Shown here: positions 25,690 through 41,000 of the stretch, piece after piece | Layout of the letters: each line of letters starts with the position of its first letter | Position numbering within the stretch: position 1 is the first letter of the stretch | Source: Halictus rubicundus | Lineage: Eukaryota; Arthropoda; Insecta; Hymenoptera; Halictidae | Reading direction: 5' to 3' | NCBI RefSeq assembly: GCF_050948215.1 | Contig: NW_027488942.1 | Span: 1 to 64,000, forward strand | Length of the DNA: 64,000 nt | The notes under the pieces: generated by a model | What the model saw: the letters and a program-made list of their open reading frames with translations, nothing else | Databases searched by the model: none | Told to the model about the DNA's origin: nothing | Translations under genes and position numbers: made by a program

Positions 25690-28567
25690 GAGGATAGGAT
25701 AGGATAGAGGATAGGATATGATAGAGGATACGATATAGGATTTAATAGGGTAGAGGATAGGATACGATAGAGGATAGGATAGGATAGAGGATAGGATAGG
25801 ATAGAGAATAGGATAGGTTAGAGGATAGGATAGGGTAGAGGATAGGATACGATAGAGGATAAGGATAGGATAGAGGATAGGATAGGATAGAGGATAGGAT
25901 AGGATAGAGGATAGGATACGATAGAGGATAAGGATAGGATAGAGGATAGGATAGGATAGAGGATAGGATAGGATAGATGATAGGATAGGATAGAGGATAG
26001 GATAGGATAGAGGATAGGATAGGATAGAGGATAGGATAGGATAGAGGATAGGATAGGATAGAGGATAGGATAGGATAGAGGATACGATATAGGATTGGAT
26101 AGGATAGAGGATAGGATACGATAGTGGATAGGATAGGATAGAGAATAGGATATAGGATTGGATAGGATAGAGGATAGGATAGGATAGAGGATAGGATATT
26201 ATAGAGGATAGGATAGGATAGAGGATAGGATACGATAGAGGATAGGATAGGATAGAGGATACGATATAGGATTTAATAGGATAGAGGATAGGATACGATA
26301 AAGGATAGGATAGGATAGAAGATAGGATAGGATAGAGAATAGGATATAGGATTGGATAGGATAGCTGATAGGATAGGATAGAGGATAGGATAGGATAGAG
26401 GATAGGATATGATAGAGGATAGGATATAGGATTGGATAGGATAGAGGATAGGATATGATAGAGGATAGGATATGATAGAGGATAGGATATAGGATATAGG
26501 ATTGGATAGGATAGAGGATAGGATAGGATAGAGGATAGGATAGGATAGAGGATAGGATAGGATAGAGGATAGGATAGGATAGAGGTTAGGATATGATAGA
26601 GGATAGGATAGGATAGTGGATAGGATAGGATAGAGGATAGGATAGGATAGAGGATAGGATAGGATAGAGGATAGTATAGGATAGAGGATGGGATAGGATA
26701 GAGGATAATATAGGATACAGGATAGGATAGAGGATAGGATAGGATAGAGGATAGGATAGGATAGAGGATAGGATACGATAGAGGATAGGATAGGATAGAG
26801 GATACGATATAGGATTTAATAGGATAGAGGATAGGATAGGATAGAGGATAGGATACGATAGAGGATAAGGATAGGATAGAGGATAGGATAGGATAGAGGA
26901 TAGGATATGATAGAGGATACGATATAGGATTTAATAGGGTAGAGGATAGGATACGATAGAGGATAGGATAGGATAGAGGATAGGATAGGATAGAGGATAC
27001 GATATAGGATTTAATAGGATAGAGGATAGGATACGATAGAGGATACGATAGGATAGAGGATAGGATAGGATAGAGAATAGGATAGGATAGAGGATAGGAT
27101 AGGATAGAGGATAGGATAGGATAGAGGATAGTATAGGATAGAGGATGGGATAGGATAGAGGATAATATAGGATACAGGATAGGATAGAGGATAGGATAGG
27201 ATAGAGGATAGGATAGGATAGAGGATAGGATAGGATAGAGGATACGATATAGGATAGAGGATAGGATAGGATAGAGGATACGATATAGGATTTAATAGGA
27301 TAGAGGATAGGATACGATAGAGGATACGATAGGATAGAGGATAGGATAGGATAGAGAATAGGATAGGATAGAGGATAGGATAGGATAGAGGATAGGATAG
27401 GATAGAGGATAGTATAGGATAGAGGATGGGATAGGATAGAGGATAATATAGGATACAGGATAGGATAGAGGATAGGATAGGATAGAGGATAGGATAGGAT
27501 AGAGGATAGGATACGATAGAGGATAGGATAGGATAGAGGATACGATATAGGATTTAATAGGATAGAGGATAGGATAGGATAGAGGATAGGATACGATAGA
27601 GGATAAGGATAGGATAGAGGATAGGATAGGATAGAGGATAGGATATGATAGAGGATACGATATAGGATTTAATAGGGTAGAGGATAGGATACGATAGAGG
27701 ATAGGATAGGATAGAGGATAGGATAGGATAGAGAATAGGATAGGTTAGAGGATAGGATAGGGTAGAGGATAGGATACGATAGAGGATAAGGATAGGATAG
27801 AGGATAGGATAGGATAGAGGATAGGATAGGATAGAGGATAGGATACGATAGAGGATAAGGATAGGATAGAGGATAGGATAGGATAGAGGATAGGATAGGA
27901 TAGATGATAGGATAGGATAGAGGATAGGATAGGATAGAGGATAGGATAGGATAGAGGATAGGATAGGATAGAGGATAGGATAGGATAGAGGATAGGATAG
28001 GATAGAGGATACGATATAGGATTAGATAGGATAGAGGATAGGATACGATAGTGGATAGGATAGGATAGAGAATAGGATATAGGATTGGATAGGATAGAGG
28101 ATAGGATAGGATAGAGGATAGGATATTATAGAGGATAGGATAGGATAGAGGATAGGATACGATAGAGGATAGGATAGGATAGAGGATACGATATAGGATT
28201 TAATAGGATAGAGGATAGGATACGATAAAGGATAGGATAGGATAGAAGATAGGATAGGATAGAGAATAGGATATAGGATTGGATAGGATAGCTGATAGGA
28301 TAGGATAGAGGATAGGATAGGATAGAGGATAGGATATGATAGAGGATAGGATATAGGATTGGATAGGATAGAGGATAGGATATGATAGAGGATAGGATAT
28401 GATAGAGGATAGGATATAGGATATAGGATTGGATAGGATAGAGGATAGGATAGGATAGAGGATAGGATAGGATAGAGGATAGGATAGGATAGAGGATAGG
28501 ATAGGATAGAGGTTAGGATATGATAGAGGATAGGATAGGATAGTGGATAGGATAGGATAGAGGATAG
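25690..28567 (+). repeat. 1927-bp higher-order repeat
   Basis: TTTAATAGGGTAGAGG (25741/27668), GCTGATAGG (26365/28292) and the unusual doubled GGATATAGGATATAGG (26485/28412) are 1927 bp apart. The two copies are about 25690-26640 and 27617-28567. The sequence between them contains shorter copies of the TTTAATAGG, GATGGG, GATAATATAGG segment. Confidence 0.8.
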
Positions 28568-28929
28568 GATAGGATATGATAGTGGATAGGATAGGTTAGA
28601 GGATAGGATAGGATACAGGATAGGATAGGATAGAGGATACGATATAGGATTGGATAGGATAGAGGATAGGATATGATAGAGGATAGGATAGGATAGAGAA
28701 TAGGATGGGATAGAGGATAGGATAGGATAGAGGATAGGATATGATAGAGGATAGGATAGGATAGAGGATAGGATAGGATACAGGATAGGATAGGATAGAG
28801 GATAGGATAGGATAGAGGATAGGATAGGATAGAGGATAGAATAGGATAGAGGATAGGATAGGATAGAGGATAGGATATGATACAGGATAGGATAGGATAG
28901 AGGATAGGATAGGATAGAGGATAGGATAG

Positions 28930-31900
28930 GATACAGGATAGGATAGGATAGAGGATAGGATATGATAGAGGATAGGATAGGATAGAGGATAGGATAGGAT
29001 AGAGGATAGGATAGGATAGAGGATAGGATAGGATAGAGGATAGGATAGGATAGAGGATAGGATAGGATAGAGGATAGGATATGATAGAGGATGGGATAGG
29101 ATAGAGGATAGGATAGGATTGAGGATAGGATAGGATAGAGGATAGGATAGGATAGAGGATAATATATGATAGAGGATAGGATAGGATAGAGGATAGGATA
29201 GGATAGAGGATAGGATAGGATAGAGGATAGGATAGGATAGAGAATAGGATATAGGATTGGATAGGATAGCGGATAGGATAGGATAGAGGATAGGATAGGA
29301 TAGAGGATAGGATACGATAGAAGATATTATAGGATAGAGGATAGGATACGATAGAGGATAAGGATAGGATAGAGGATAGGATAGGATAGAGGATAGGATA
29401 TGATAGAGGATGGGATAGGATAGAGGATAGGATAGGACTGAGGATAGGATAGGATAGAGGATAGGTTAGGATAGAGGATATGATACGATAGAGGATAGGA
29501 TAGGATAGAGGATAGGATAGGATAGAGGATAGGATAGGATAGAGAATAGGATAGGATAGAGGATAGGATAGGATAGAGGATAGGATAGGATAGAGGATAG
29601 GATAGGATAGAGGATAGGATACGATAGAGGATAGGATAGGATAGAGGATACGATATAGGATTTAATAGGATGTAGGATAGGATACGATAAAGGATAGGAT
29701 AGGATAGAGGATAGGATAGGAGAGAGAATAGGATATAGGATTGGTTAGGATAACGGATAGGATAGGATAGAGGATAGGATACGATAGAGGATAGGATAGG
29801 ATAGAGAATAGGATATAGGATTGGATAGGATAGAGGATAGGATAGGATAGAGGATAGGATAGGATAGAGGATAGGATAGGATAGAGGATAGGATACGATA
29901 GAGGATAAGGATAGGATAGAGGATAGGATAGGATAGAGGATAGGATAGGATAGAGGATAGGATAGGATAGAGGATAGGATAGGGTAGAGGATAGGATACG
30001 ATAGAGGATAAGGATAGGATAGAGGATAGGATAGGATAGAGGATAGGATAGGATAGAGGATAGGATAGGATAGAGGGTAGGATATGATAGAGGATAGGAT
30101 ATAGGATTGGGTAGGATAGAGGATAGGATAGGATAGAGGATAGGATAGGATAGAGGATAGGATATTATAGAGGATAGGATAGGATAGAGGATAGGATAGG
30201 ATAGAGGATAGGATAGGATAGAGGATCCGATAGAGGATACGATATAGGATTGGATAGGATAGAGGATAGGATATGATAGAGGATAGGATAGGATAGAGGA
30301 TAGGATAGGATAGAGAATAGGATATAGGATTGGATAGGATAACGGATAGGATAGAATAGAGGATTTAATAGGATAGAGGATAGGATAGGATAGAGGATAC
30401 GATATAGGATTTAATAGGATAGAGGATAGGATACGATAGAGGATAGGATAGGATAGAGGATAGGATAGGATAGAGGATAGGATAGGATAGAGGATAGGAT
30501 AGGATAGAGGATAGGATAGGATAGAGAATAGGATAGGATAGAGGATAGGATAGGATAGAGGATAGGATAGGATAGAGGATAGGATAGGATAGAGGATAGG
30601 ATAGGATAGAGGATAATATAGGATAGAGGATAGGATAGGATAGAAGATAGGATAGGATAGAGGATAGGATAGGATAGAGAATAGGATACGATAGAGGATA
30701 GGATAGGATAGAGAATAGGATATAGGATTGGATAGGATAGAGGATAGAATAGGATAGAGGATAGGATAGGTTAGAGGATAGGACAGGATAGAGGATAGGA
30801 TAGGATAGAGGATAGGATACGATAGTGGATAAGGATAGGATAGAGGATAGGATAGGATAGAGGATACGATATAGGATTTAATAGGATAGAGGATAGGATA
30901 CGATAGAGGATAGGATAGGATAGAGGATAGGATAGGATAGAGGATAGGATAGGATAGAGGATAGGATAGGATAGAGGATAGGATAGGATAGAGGATAGGA
31001 TAGGATAGAGGATAGGATAGGATAGAGGATAGGATAGGATAGGATAGGATAGAGGATAGGATAGGATAGAGGATAGGATAGGATAGAGGATAGGATACGA
31101 TAGAGGATAGGATAGGATAGAGAATAGGATATAGGATTGGATAGGATAGCTGATAGGATAGGATAGAGGATAGGATAGGATAGAGGATAGGATATGATAG
31201 AGGATAGGATATAGGATTGGATAGGATAGAGGATAGGATATGATAGAGGATAGGATATGATAGAGGATAGGATATAGGATTGGATAGGATAGAGGATAGG
31301 ATAGGATAGAGGATAGGATAGGATAGAGGATAGGATAGGATAGAGGTTAGGATATGATAGAGGATAGGATAGGATAGTGGATAGGATAGGATAGAGGATA
31401 GGATAGGATATGATAGTGGATAGGATAGGATAGAGGATAGGATAGGATACAGGATAGGATAGGATAGAGGATACGATATAGGATTGGATAGGATAGAGGA
31501 TAGGATATGATAGAGGATAGGATAGGATAGAGAATAGGATGGGATAGAGGATAGGATAGGATAGAGGATAGGATATGATAGAGGATAGGATAGGATAGAG
31601 GATAGGATAGGATACAGGATAGGATAGGATAGAGGATAGGATAGGATAGAGGATAGGATAGGATAGAGGATAGAATAGGATAGAGGATAGGATAGGATAG
31701 AGGATAGGATATGATACAGGATAGGATAGGATAGAGGATAGGATAGGATAGAGGATAGGATAGGATACAGGATAGGATAGGATAGAGGATAGGATATGAT
31801 AGAGGATAGGATAGGATAGAGGATAGGATAGGATAGAGGATAGGATAGGATAGAGGATAGGATAGGATAGAGGATAGGATAGGATAGAGGATAGGATATG

Positions 31901-32700
31901 ATAGAGGATGGGATAGGATAGAGGATAGGATAGGATTGAGGATAGGATAGGATAGAGGATAGGATAGGATAGAGGATAATATATGATAGAGGATAGGATA
32001 GGATAGAGGATAGGATAGGATAGAGGATAGGATAGGATAGAGGATAGGATAGGATAGAGGATAGGATAGGATAGAGAATAGGATATAGGATTGGATAGGA
32101 TAGCGGATAGGATAGGATAGAGGATAGGATAGGATAGACGATAGGATACGATAGAGGATATTATAGGATAGAGGATAGGATACGATAGAGGATAAGGATA
32201 GGATAGAGGATAGGATAGGATAGAGGATAGGATATGATAGAGGATGGGATAGGATAGAGGATAGGATAGGACTGAGGATAGGATAGGATAGAGGATAGGT
32301 TAGGATAGAGGATATGATACGATAGAGGATAGGATAGGATAGAGGATAGGATAGGATAGAGGATAGGATAGGATAGAGAATAGGATAGGATAGAGGATAG
32401 GATAGGATAGAGGATAGGATAGGATAGAGGATAGGATAGGATAGAGGATAGGATAGGATAGAGGATAGGATACGATAGAGGATAGGATAGGATAGAGGAT
32501 ACGATATAGGATTTAATAGGATATAGGATAGGATACGATAAAGGATAGGATAGGATAGAGGATAGGATAGGAGAGAGAATAGGATATAGGATTGGTTAGG
32601 ATAACGGATAGGATAGGATAGAGGATAGGATACGATAGAGGATAGGATAGGATAGAGAATAGGATATAGGATTGGATAGGATAGAGGATAGAATAGGATA
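28930..32700 (+). repeat. 2.83-2.85-kb higher-order repeat
   Basis: GGACTGAGG (29435/32269, offset 2834) and TTGGTTAGGATAACGG (29741/32592, offset 2851) show two copies whose spacing changes by one 17-bp unit between the two markers. A BamHI-type GGATCC at 30223 lies in the sequence between the copies. Confidence 0.7.
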
Positions 32701-33469
32701 GAGGATAGGATAGGATAGAGGATAGGATAGGATAGAGGATAGGATAGGATAGAGGATAGGATAGGATAGAGGATAGGATAGGATAGAGGATAGGATACGA
32801 TAGAGGATAAGGATAGGATAGAGGATAGGATAGGATAGAGGATAGGATAGTATAGAGGATAGGATAGGATAGAGGATAGGATAGGGTAGAGGATAGGATA
32901 CGATAGAGGATAAGGATAGGATAGAGGATAGGATAGGATAGAGGATAGGATAGGATAGAGGATAGGATAGGATAGAGGGTAGGATATGATAGAGGATAGG
33001 ATATAGGATTGGGTAGGATAGAGGATAGGATAGGATAGAGGATAGGATAGGATAGAGGATAGGATAGGATAGAGGATAGGATATGATAGAGGATAGGATA
33101 GAGGATAGGATAGGATAGAGGAGAGGATAGGATAGAGGATAGGATAGAGGATAGGATAGGATAGAGGATAGGATAGGATAGAGGATAATATAGGATAGAG
33201 GATAGGATAGGATAGAAGATAGGATAGGATAGAGGATAGGATAGGATAGAGAATAGGATACGATAGAGGATAGGATAGGATAGAGAATAGGATATAGTAT
33301 TGGATAGGATAGAGGATAGAATAGGATAGAGGATAGGATAGGATAGAGGATAGGACAGGATAGAGGATAGGATAGGATAGAGGATAGGATACGATAGAGG
33401 ATAAGGATAGGATAGAGGATAGGATAGGATAGAGGATACGATATAGGATTTAATAGGATAGAGGATAGG

Positions 33470-34160
33470 ATACGATAGAGGATAGGATAGGATAGAGGAT
33501 ACGATATAGGATTTAATAGGATGTAGGATAGGATACGATAAAGGATAGGATAGGATAGAGGATAGGATAGGAGAGAGAATAGGATATAGGATTGGTTAGG
33601 ATAACGGATAGGATAGGATAGAGGATAGGATACGATAGAGGATAGGATAGGATAGAGAATAGGATATAGGATTGGATAGGATAGAGGATAGAATAGGATA
33701 GAGGATAGGATAGGATAGAGGATAGGATAGGATAGAGGATAGGATAGGATAGAGGATAGGATAGGATAGAGGATAGGATAGGATAGAGGATAGGATAGGG
33801 TAGAGGATAGGATACGATAGAGGATAAGGATAGGATAGAGGATAGGATAGGATAGAGGATAGGATAGGATAGAGGATAGGATAGGATAGAGGGTAGGATA
33901 TGATAGAGGATAGGATATAGGATTGGGTAGGATAGAGGATAGGATAGGATAGAGGATAGGATAGGATAGAGGATAGGATATTATAGAGGATAGGATAGGA
34001 TAGAGGATAGGATAGGATAGAGGATAGGATAGGATAGAGGATAGGATAGGATAGAGGATCCGATAGAGGATACGATATAGGATTGGATAGGATAGAGGAT
34101 AGGATATGATAGAGGATAGGATAGGATAGAGGATAGGATAGGATAGAGGATAGGATAGGA
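33470..34160 (+). repeat. 690-bp block with GGATCC, copy 1
   Basis: Recurs at 35849-36539 with an exact 2379-bp offset: TGTAGGATAGG (33522/35901), TTGGTTAGG (33592/35971) and GGATCCGATAG (34056/36435). An additional TTGGTTAGG copy lies 1000 bp before the first, at 32592. Confidence 0.8.
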
Positions 34161-35848
34161 TAGAGGATAGGATAGGATAGAGGATAGGATAGGATAGAGG
34201 ATAGGATAGGATAGAGGATAGGATACGATAGAGGATAAGGATAGGATAGAGGATAGGATAGGATAGAGGATAGGATAGGATAGAGGATAGGATAGGATAG
34301 AGGATAGGATAGGGTAGAGGATAGGATACGATAGAGGATAAGGATAGGATAGAGGATAGGATAGGATAGAGGATAGGATAGGATAGAGGATAGGATAGGA
34401 TAGAGGGTAGGATATGATAGAGGATAGGATATAGGATTGGGTAGGATAGAGGATAGGATAGGATAGAGGATAGGATAGGATAGAGGATAGGATATTATAG
34501 AGGATAGGATAGGATAGAGGATAGGATAGGATAGAGGATAGGATAGGATAGAGGATAGGATAGGATAGAGGATAGGATAGGATAGAGGATACGATATAGG
34601 ATTGGATAGGATAGAGGATAGGATACGATAGAGGATAGGATAGGATAGAGGATAGGATATGATAGAGGATAGGATAGAGGATAGGATAGGATAGAGGATA
34701 GGATAGGATAGAGGATAGGATAGAGGATAGGATAGGATAGAGGATAGGATAGGATAGAGGATAATATAGGATAGAGGATAGGATAGGATAGAAGATAGGA
34801 TAGGATAGAGGATAGGATAGGATAGAGAATAGGATACGATAGAGGATAGGATAGGATAGAGAATAGGATATAGTATTGGATAGGATAGAGGATAGAATAG
34901 GATAGAGGATAGGATAGGATAGAGGATAGGACAGGATAGAGGATAGGATAGGATAGAGGATAGGATACGATAGAGGATAAGGATAGGATAGAGGATAGGA
35001 TAGGATAGAGGATACGATATAGGATTTAATAGGATAGAGGATAGGATACGATAGAGGATAGGATAGGATAGAGGACAGGATAGGATAGAGGATAGGATAG
35101 GATAGAGGATAGGATAGGATAGAGGATAGGATAGGATAGGATAGGATAGAGGATAGGATAGGATAGAGGATAGGATAGGATAGAGGATAGGATACGATAG
35201 AGGATAGGATAGGATAGAGAATAGGATATAGGATTGGATAGGATAGAGGATAGAATAGGATAGAGGATAGGATAGGATAGAGGATAGGACAGGATAGAGG
35301 ATAGGATAGGATAGAGGATAGGATACGATAGAGGATAAGGATAGGATAGAGGATAGGATAGGATAGAAGATAGGATACGATAGAGGATAGGATAGGATAG
35401 AGAATAGGATATAGGATTGGATAGGATAGAGGATAGAATAGGATAGAGGATAGGATAGGATAGAGGATAGGATAGGATAGAGGATACGATAGAGGATAGG
35501 ATAGGATAGAGGATAGGATACGATAGAGGATAAGGATAGGATAGAGTATAGGATAGGATAGAAGATAGGATACGATAGAGGATAGGATAGGATAGAGAAT
35601 AGGATATAGGATTGGATAGGATAGAGGATAGAATAGGATAGAGGATAGGATAGGATAGAGGATAGGATAGGATAGAGGATACGATATAGGATTGGATAGG
35701 ATAGAGGATATGATACGATAGAGGATAGGATAGGATAGAGGATAGGATAGGATAGAGGATAGGATAGGATAGAGAATAGGATAGGATAGAGGATAGGATA
35801 GGATAGAGGATAGGATAGGATAGAGGATAGGATAGGATAGAGGATAGG

Positions 35849-36539
35849 ATACGATAGAGGATAGGATAGGATAGAGGATACGATATAGGATTTAATAGGA
35901 TGTAGGATAGGATACGATAAAGGATAGGATAGGATAGAGGATAGGATAGGAGAGAGAATAGGATATAGGATTGGTTAGGATAACGGATAGGATAGGATAG
36001 AGGATAGGATACGATAGAGGATAGGATAGGATAGAGAATAGGATATAGGATTGGATAGGATAGAGGATAGAATAGGATAGAGGATAGGATAGGATAGAGG
36101 ATAGGATAGGATAGAGGATAGGATAGGATAGAGGATAGGATAGGATAGAGGATAGGATAGGATAGAGGATAGGATAGGGTAGAGGATAGGATACGATAGA
36201 GGATAAGGATAGGATAGAGGATAGGATAGGATAGAGGATAGGATAGGATAGAGGATAGGATAGGATAGAGGGTAGGATATGATAGAGGATAGGATATAGG
36301 ATTGGGTAGGATAGAGGATAGGATAGGATAGAGGATAGGATAGGATAGAGGATAGGATATTATAGAGGATAGGATAGGATAGAGGATAGGATAGGATAGA
36401 GGATAGGATAGGATAGAGGATAGGATAGGATAGAGGATCCGATAGAGGATACGATATAGGATTGGATAGGATAGAGGATAGGATATGATAGAGGATAGGA
36501 TAGGATAGAGGATAGGATAGGATAGAGAATAGGATATAG
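35849..36539 (+). repeat. 690-bp block with GGATCC, copy 2
   Basis: Copy of 33470-34160. After GGATCCGATAGAGG the two copies stay alike for about 90 bp, then diverge: this copy continues with GAGAATAGGATATAGG, the other with plain 17-mers. Confidence 0.8.
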
Positions 36540-38039
36540 GATTGGATAGGATAACGGATAGGATAGAATAGAGGATTGGATAGGATAGAGGATAGGATAG
36601 GATAGAGGATACGATATAGGATTTAATAGGATAGAGGATAGGATACGATAGAGGATAGGATAGGATAGAGGATAGGATAGGATAGAGGATAGGATAGGAT
36701 AGAGGATAGGATAGGATAGAGGATAGGATAGGATAGAGAATAGGATAGGATAGAGGATAGGATAGGATAGAGGATAGGATAGGATAGAGGATAGGATAGA
36801 GGATAGGATAGGATAGAGGATAGGATAGGATAGAGGATAATATAGGATAGAGGATAGGATAGGATAGAAGATAGGATAGGATAGAGGATAGGATAGGATA
36901 GAGAATAGGATACGATAGAGGATAGGATAGGATAGAGAATAGGATATAGGATTGGATAGGATAGAGGATAGAATAGGATAGAGGATAGGATAGGATAGAG
37001 GATAGGACAGGATAGAGGATAGGATAGGATAGAGGATAGGATACGATAGAGGATAAGGATAGGATAGAGGATAGGATAGGATAGAGGATACGATATAGGA
37101 TTTAATAGGATAGAGGATAGGATACGATAGAGGATAGGATAGGATAGAGGATAGGATAGGATAGAGGATAGGATAGGATAGAGGATAGGATAGGATAGAG
37201 GATAGGATAGGATAGAGGATAGGATAGGATAGAGGATAGGATAGGATAGGATAGGATAGAGGATAGGATAGGATAGAGGATAGGATAGGATAGAGGATAG
37301 GATACGATAGAGGATAGGATAGGATAGAGAATAGGATATAGGATTGGATAGGATAGCTGATAGGATAGGATAGAGGATAGGATAGGATAGAGGATAGGAT
37401 ATGATAGAGGATAGGATATAGGATTGGATAGGATAGAGGATAGGATATGGTAGAGGATAGGATATAGGATTGGATAGGATAGAGGATAGGATAGGATAGA
37501 GGATAGGATAGGATAGAGGATAGGATAGGATAGAGGTTAGGATATGATAGAGGATAGGATAGGATAGTGTATAGGATAGGATAGAGGATAGGATAGGATA
37601 TGATAGTGGATAGGATAGGATAGAGGATAGGATAGGATACAGGATAGGATAGGATAGAGGATACGATTTAGGATTGGATAGGATAGAGGATAGGATATGA
37701 TAGAGGATAGGATAGGATAGAGAATAGGATGGGATAGAGGATAGGATAGGATAGAGGATAGGATATGATAGAGGATAGGATAGGATAGAGGATAGGATAG
37801 GATACAGGATAGGATAGGATAGAGGATAGGATAGGATAGAGGATAGGATAGGATAGAGGATAGAATAGGATAGAGGATAGGATAGGATAGAGGATAGGAT
37901 ATGATACAGGATAGGATAGGATAGAGGATAGGATAGGATAGAGGATAGGATAGGATACAGGATAGGATAGGATAGAGGATAGGATATGATAGAGGATAGG
38001 ATAGGATAGAGGATAGGATAGGATAGAGGATAGGATAGG

Positions 38040-41000
38040 ATAGAGGATAGGATAGGATAGAGGATAGGATAGGATAGAGGATAGGATATGATAGAGGATG
38101 GGATAGGATAGAGGATAGGATAGGATTGAGGATAGGATAGGATAGAGGATAGGATAGGATAGAGGATAATATATGATAGAGGATAGGATACGATAGAGGA
38201 TAGGATAGGATAGAGGATACGATACGATAGAGGATATTATAGGATAGAGGATAGGATACGATAGAGGATAAGGATAGGATAGAGGATAGGATAGGATAGA
38301 GGATAGGATATGATAGAGGATGGGATAGGATAGAGGATAGGATAGGACTGAGGATAGGATAGGATAGAGGATAGGTTAGGATAGAGGATATGATACGATA
38401 GAGGATAGGATAGGATAGAGGATAGGATAGGATAGAGGATAGGATAGGATAGAGAATAGGATAGGATAGAGGATAGGATAGGATAGAGGATAGGATAGGA
38501 TAGAGGATAGGATAGGATAGAGGATAGGATACGATAGAGGATAGGATAGGATAGAGGATACGATATAGGATTTAATAGGATATAGGATAGGATACGATAA
38601 AGGATAGGATAGGATAGAGGATAGGATAGGAGAGAGAATAGGATATAGGATTGGTTAGGATAACGGATAGGATAGGATAGAGGATAGGATACGATAGAGG
38701 ATAGGATAGGATAGAGAATAGGATATAGGATTGGATAGGATAGAGGATAGAATAGGATAGAGGATAGGATAGGATAGAGGATAGGATAGGATAGAGGATA
38801 GGATAGGATAGAGGATAGGATAGGATAGAGGATAGGATAGGATAGAGGATAGGATACGATAGAGGATAAGGATAGGATAGAGGATAGGATAGGATAGAGG
38901 ATAGGATAGGATAGAGGATAGGATAGGATAGAGGATAGGATAGGGTAGAGGATAGGATACGATAGAGGATAAGGATAGGATAGAGGATAGGATAGGATAG
39001 AGGATAGGATAGGATAGAGGATAGGATAGGATAGAGGGTAGGATATGATAGAGGATAGGATATAGGATTGGGTAGGATAGAGGATAGGATAGGATAGAGG
39101 ATAGGATAGGATAGAGGATAGGATATTATAGAGGATAGGATAGGATAGAGGATAGGATAGGATAGAGGATAGGATAGGATAGAGGATAGGATAGGATAGA
39201 GGATAGGATAGGATAGAGGATACGATATAGGATTGGATAGGATAGAGGATAGGATACGATAGAGGATAGGATAGGATAGAGGATAGGATATGATAGAGGA
39301 TAGGATAGAGGATAGGATAGGATAGAGGATATGATATAATACAGAATAGGAAAGGATTGAGTATAGGATGGGATAGAGGATAGGATATGGTATTGGATAG
39401 GATAGAGGATAGGATAGGATAGAAGATAGGATAGGATAGAGGATAGGATAGGATAGAGAATAGGATCCGATAGAGGATAGGATAGGATAGAGAATAGGAT
39501 ATAGGATTGGATAGGATAGAGGATAGAATAGGATAGAGGATAGGATAGGATAGAGGATAGGACAGGATAGAGGATAGGATAGGATAGAGGATAGGATACG
39601 ATAGAGGATAAGGATAGGATAGAGGATAGGATAGGATAGAGGATACGATATAGGATTTAATAGGATAGAGGATAGGATACGATAGAGGATAGGATAGGAT
39701 AGAGGATAGGATAGGATAGAGGATAGGATAGGATAGAGGATAGGATAGGATAGAGGATAGGATAGGATAGGATAGGATAGAGGATAGGATAGGATAGAGG
39801 ATAGGATAGGATAGAGGATAGGATACGATAGAGGATAGGATAGGATAGAGAATAGGATATAGGATTGGATAGGATAGAGGATAGAATAGGATAGAGGATA
39901 GGATAGGATAGAGGATAGGACAGGATAGAGGATAGGATAGGATAGAGGATAGGATACGATAGAGGATAGGATAGGATAGAGAATAGGATATAGGATTGGA
40001 TAGGATAGAGGATAGAATAGGATAGAGGATAGGATAGGATAGAGGATAGGACAGGATAGAGGATAGGATAGGATAGAGGATAGGATACGATAGAGGATAA
40101 GGATAGGATAGAGGATAGGATAGGATAGAGGATAGGATAGGATAGAAGATAGGATAGGGTAGAGGATAGGATACGATAGAGGATAAGGATAGGATAGAGG
40201 ATAGGATAGGATAGAGGATACGATATAGGATAGGATACGATAGAGGATAGGATAGGATAGAGGATAGGATAGGATAGAGGATAGGATAGGATAGAGGATA
40301 GGATAGGATAGAGGATAGGATAGGATAGAGGATAGGATAGGATAGAGGATAGGATAGGATAGGATAGGATAGAGGATAGGATAGAGGATAGGATAGGATA
40401 GAGGATAGGATAGGATAGAGGATAGGATACGATAGAGGATAGGATAGGATAGAGAATAGGATATAGGATTGGATAGGATAGCTGATAGGATAGGATAGAG
40501 GATAGGATATGATAGAGGATAGGATATAGGATTGGATAGGATAGAGGATAGGATATGATAGAGGATAGGATATGATAGAGGATAGGATATAGGATTGGAT
40601 AGGATAGAGGATAGGATAGGATAGAGGATAGGATAGGATAGAGGATAGGATAGGATAGAGGTTAGGATATGATAGAGGATAGGATAGGATAGTGGATAGG
40701 ATAGGATAGAGGATAGGATAGGATATGATAGTGGATAGGATAGGATAGAGGATAGGATAGGATACAGGATAGGATAGGATAGAGGATACGATATAGGATT
40801 GGATAGGATAGAGGATAGGATATGATAGAGGATAGGATAGGATAGAGAATAGGATGGGATAGAGGATAGGATAGGATAGAGGATAGGATAGGATAGAGGA
40901 TAGGATAGGATACAGGATAGGATAGGATAGAGGATAGGATAGGATAGAGGATAGGATAGGATAGAGGATAGAATAGGATAGAGGATAGGATAGGATAGAG

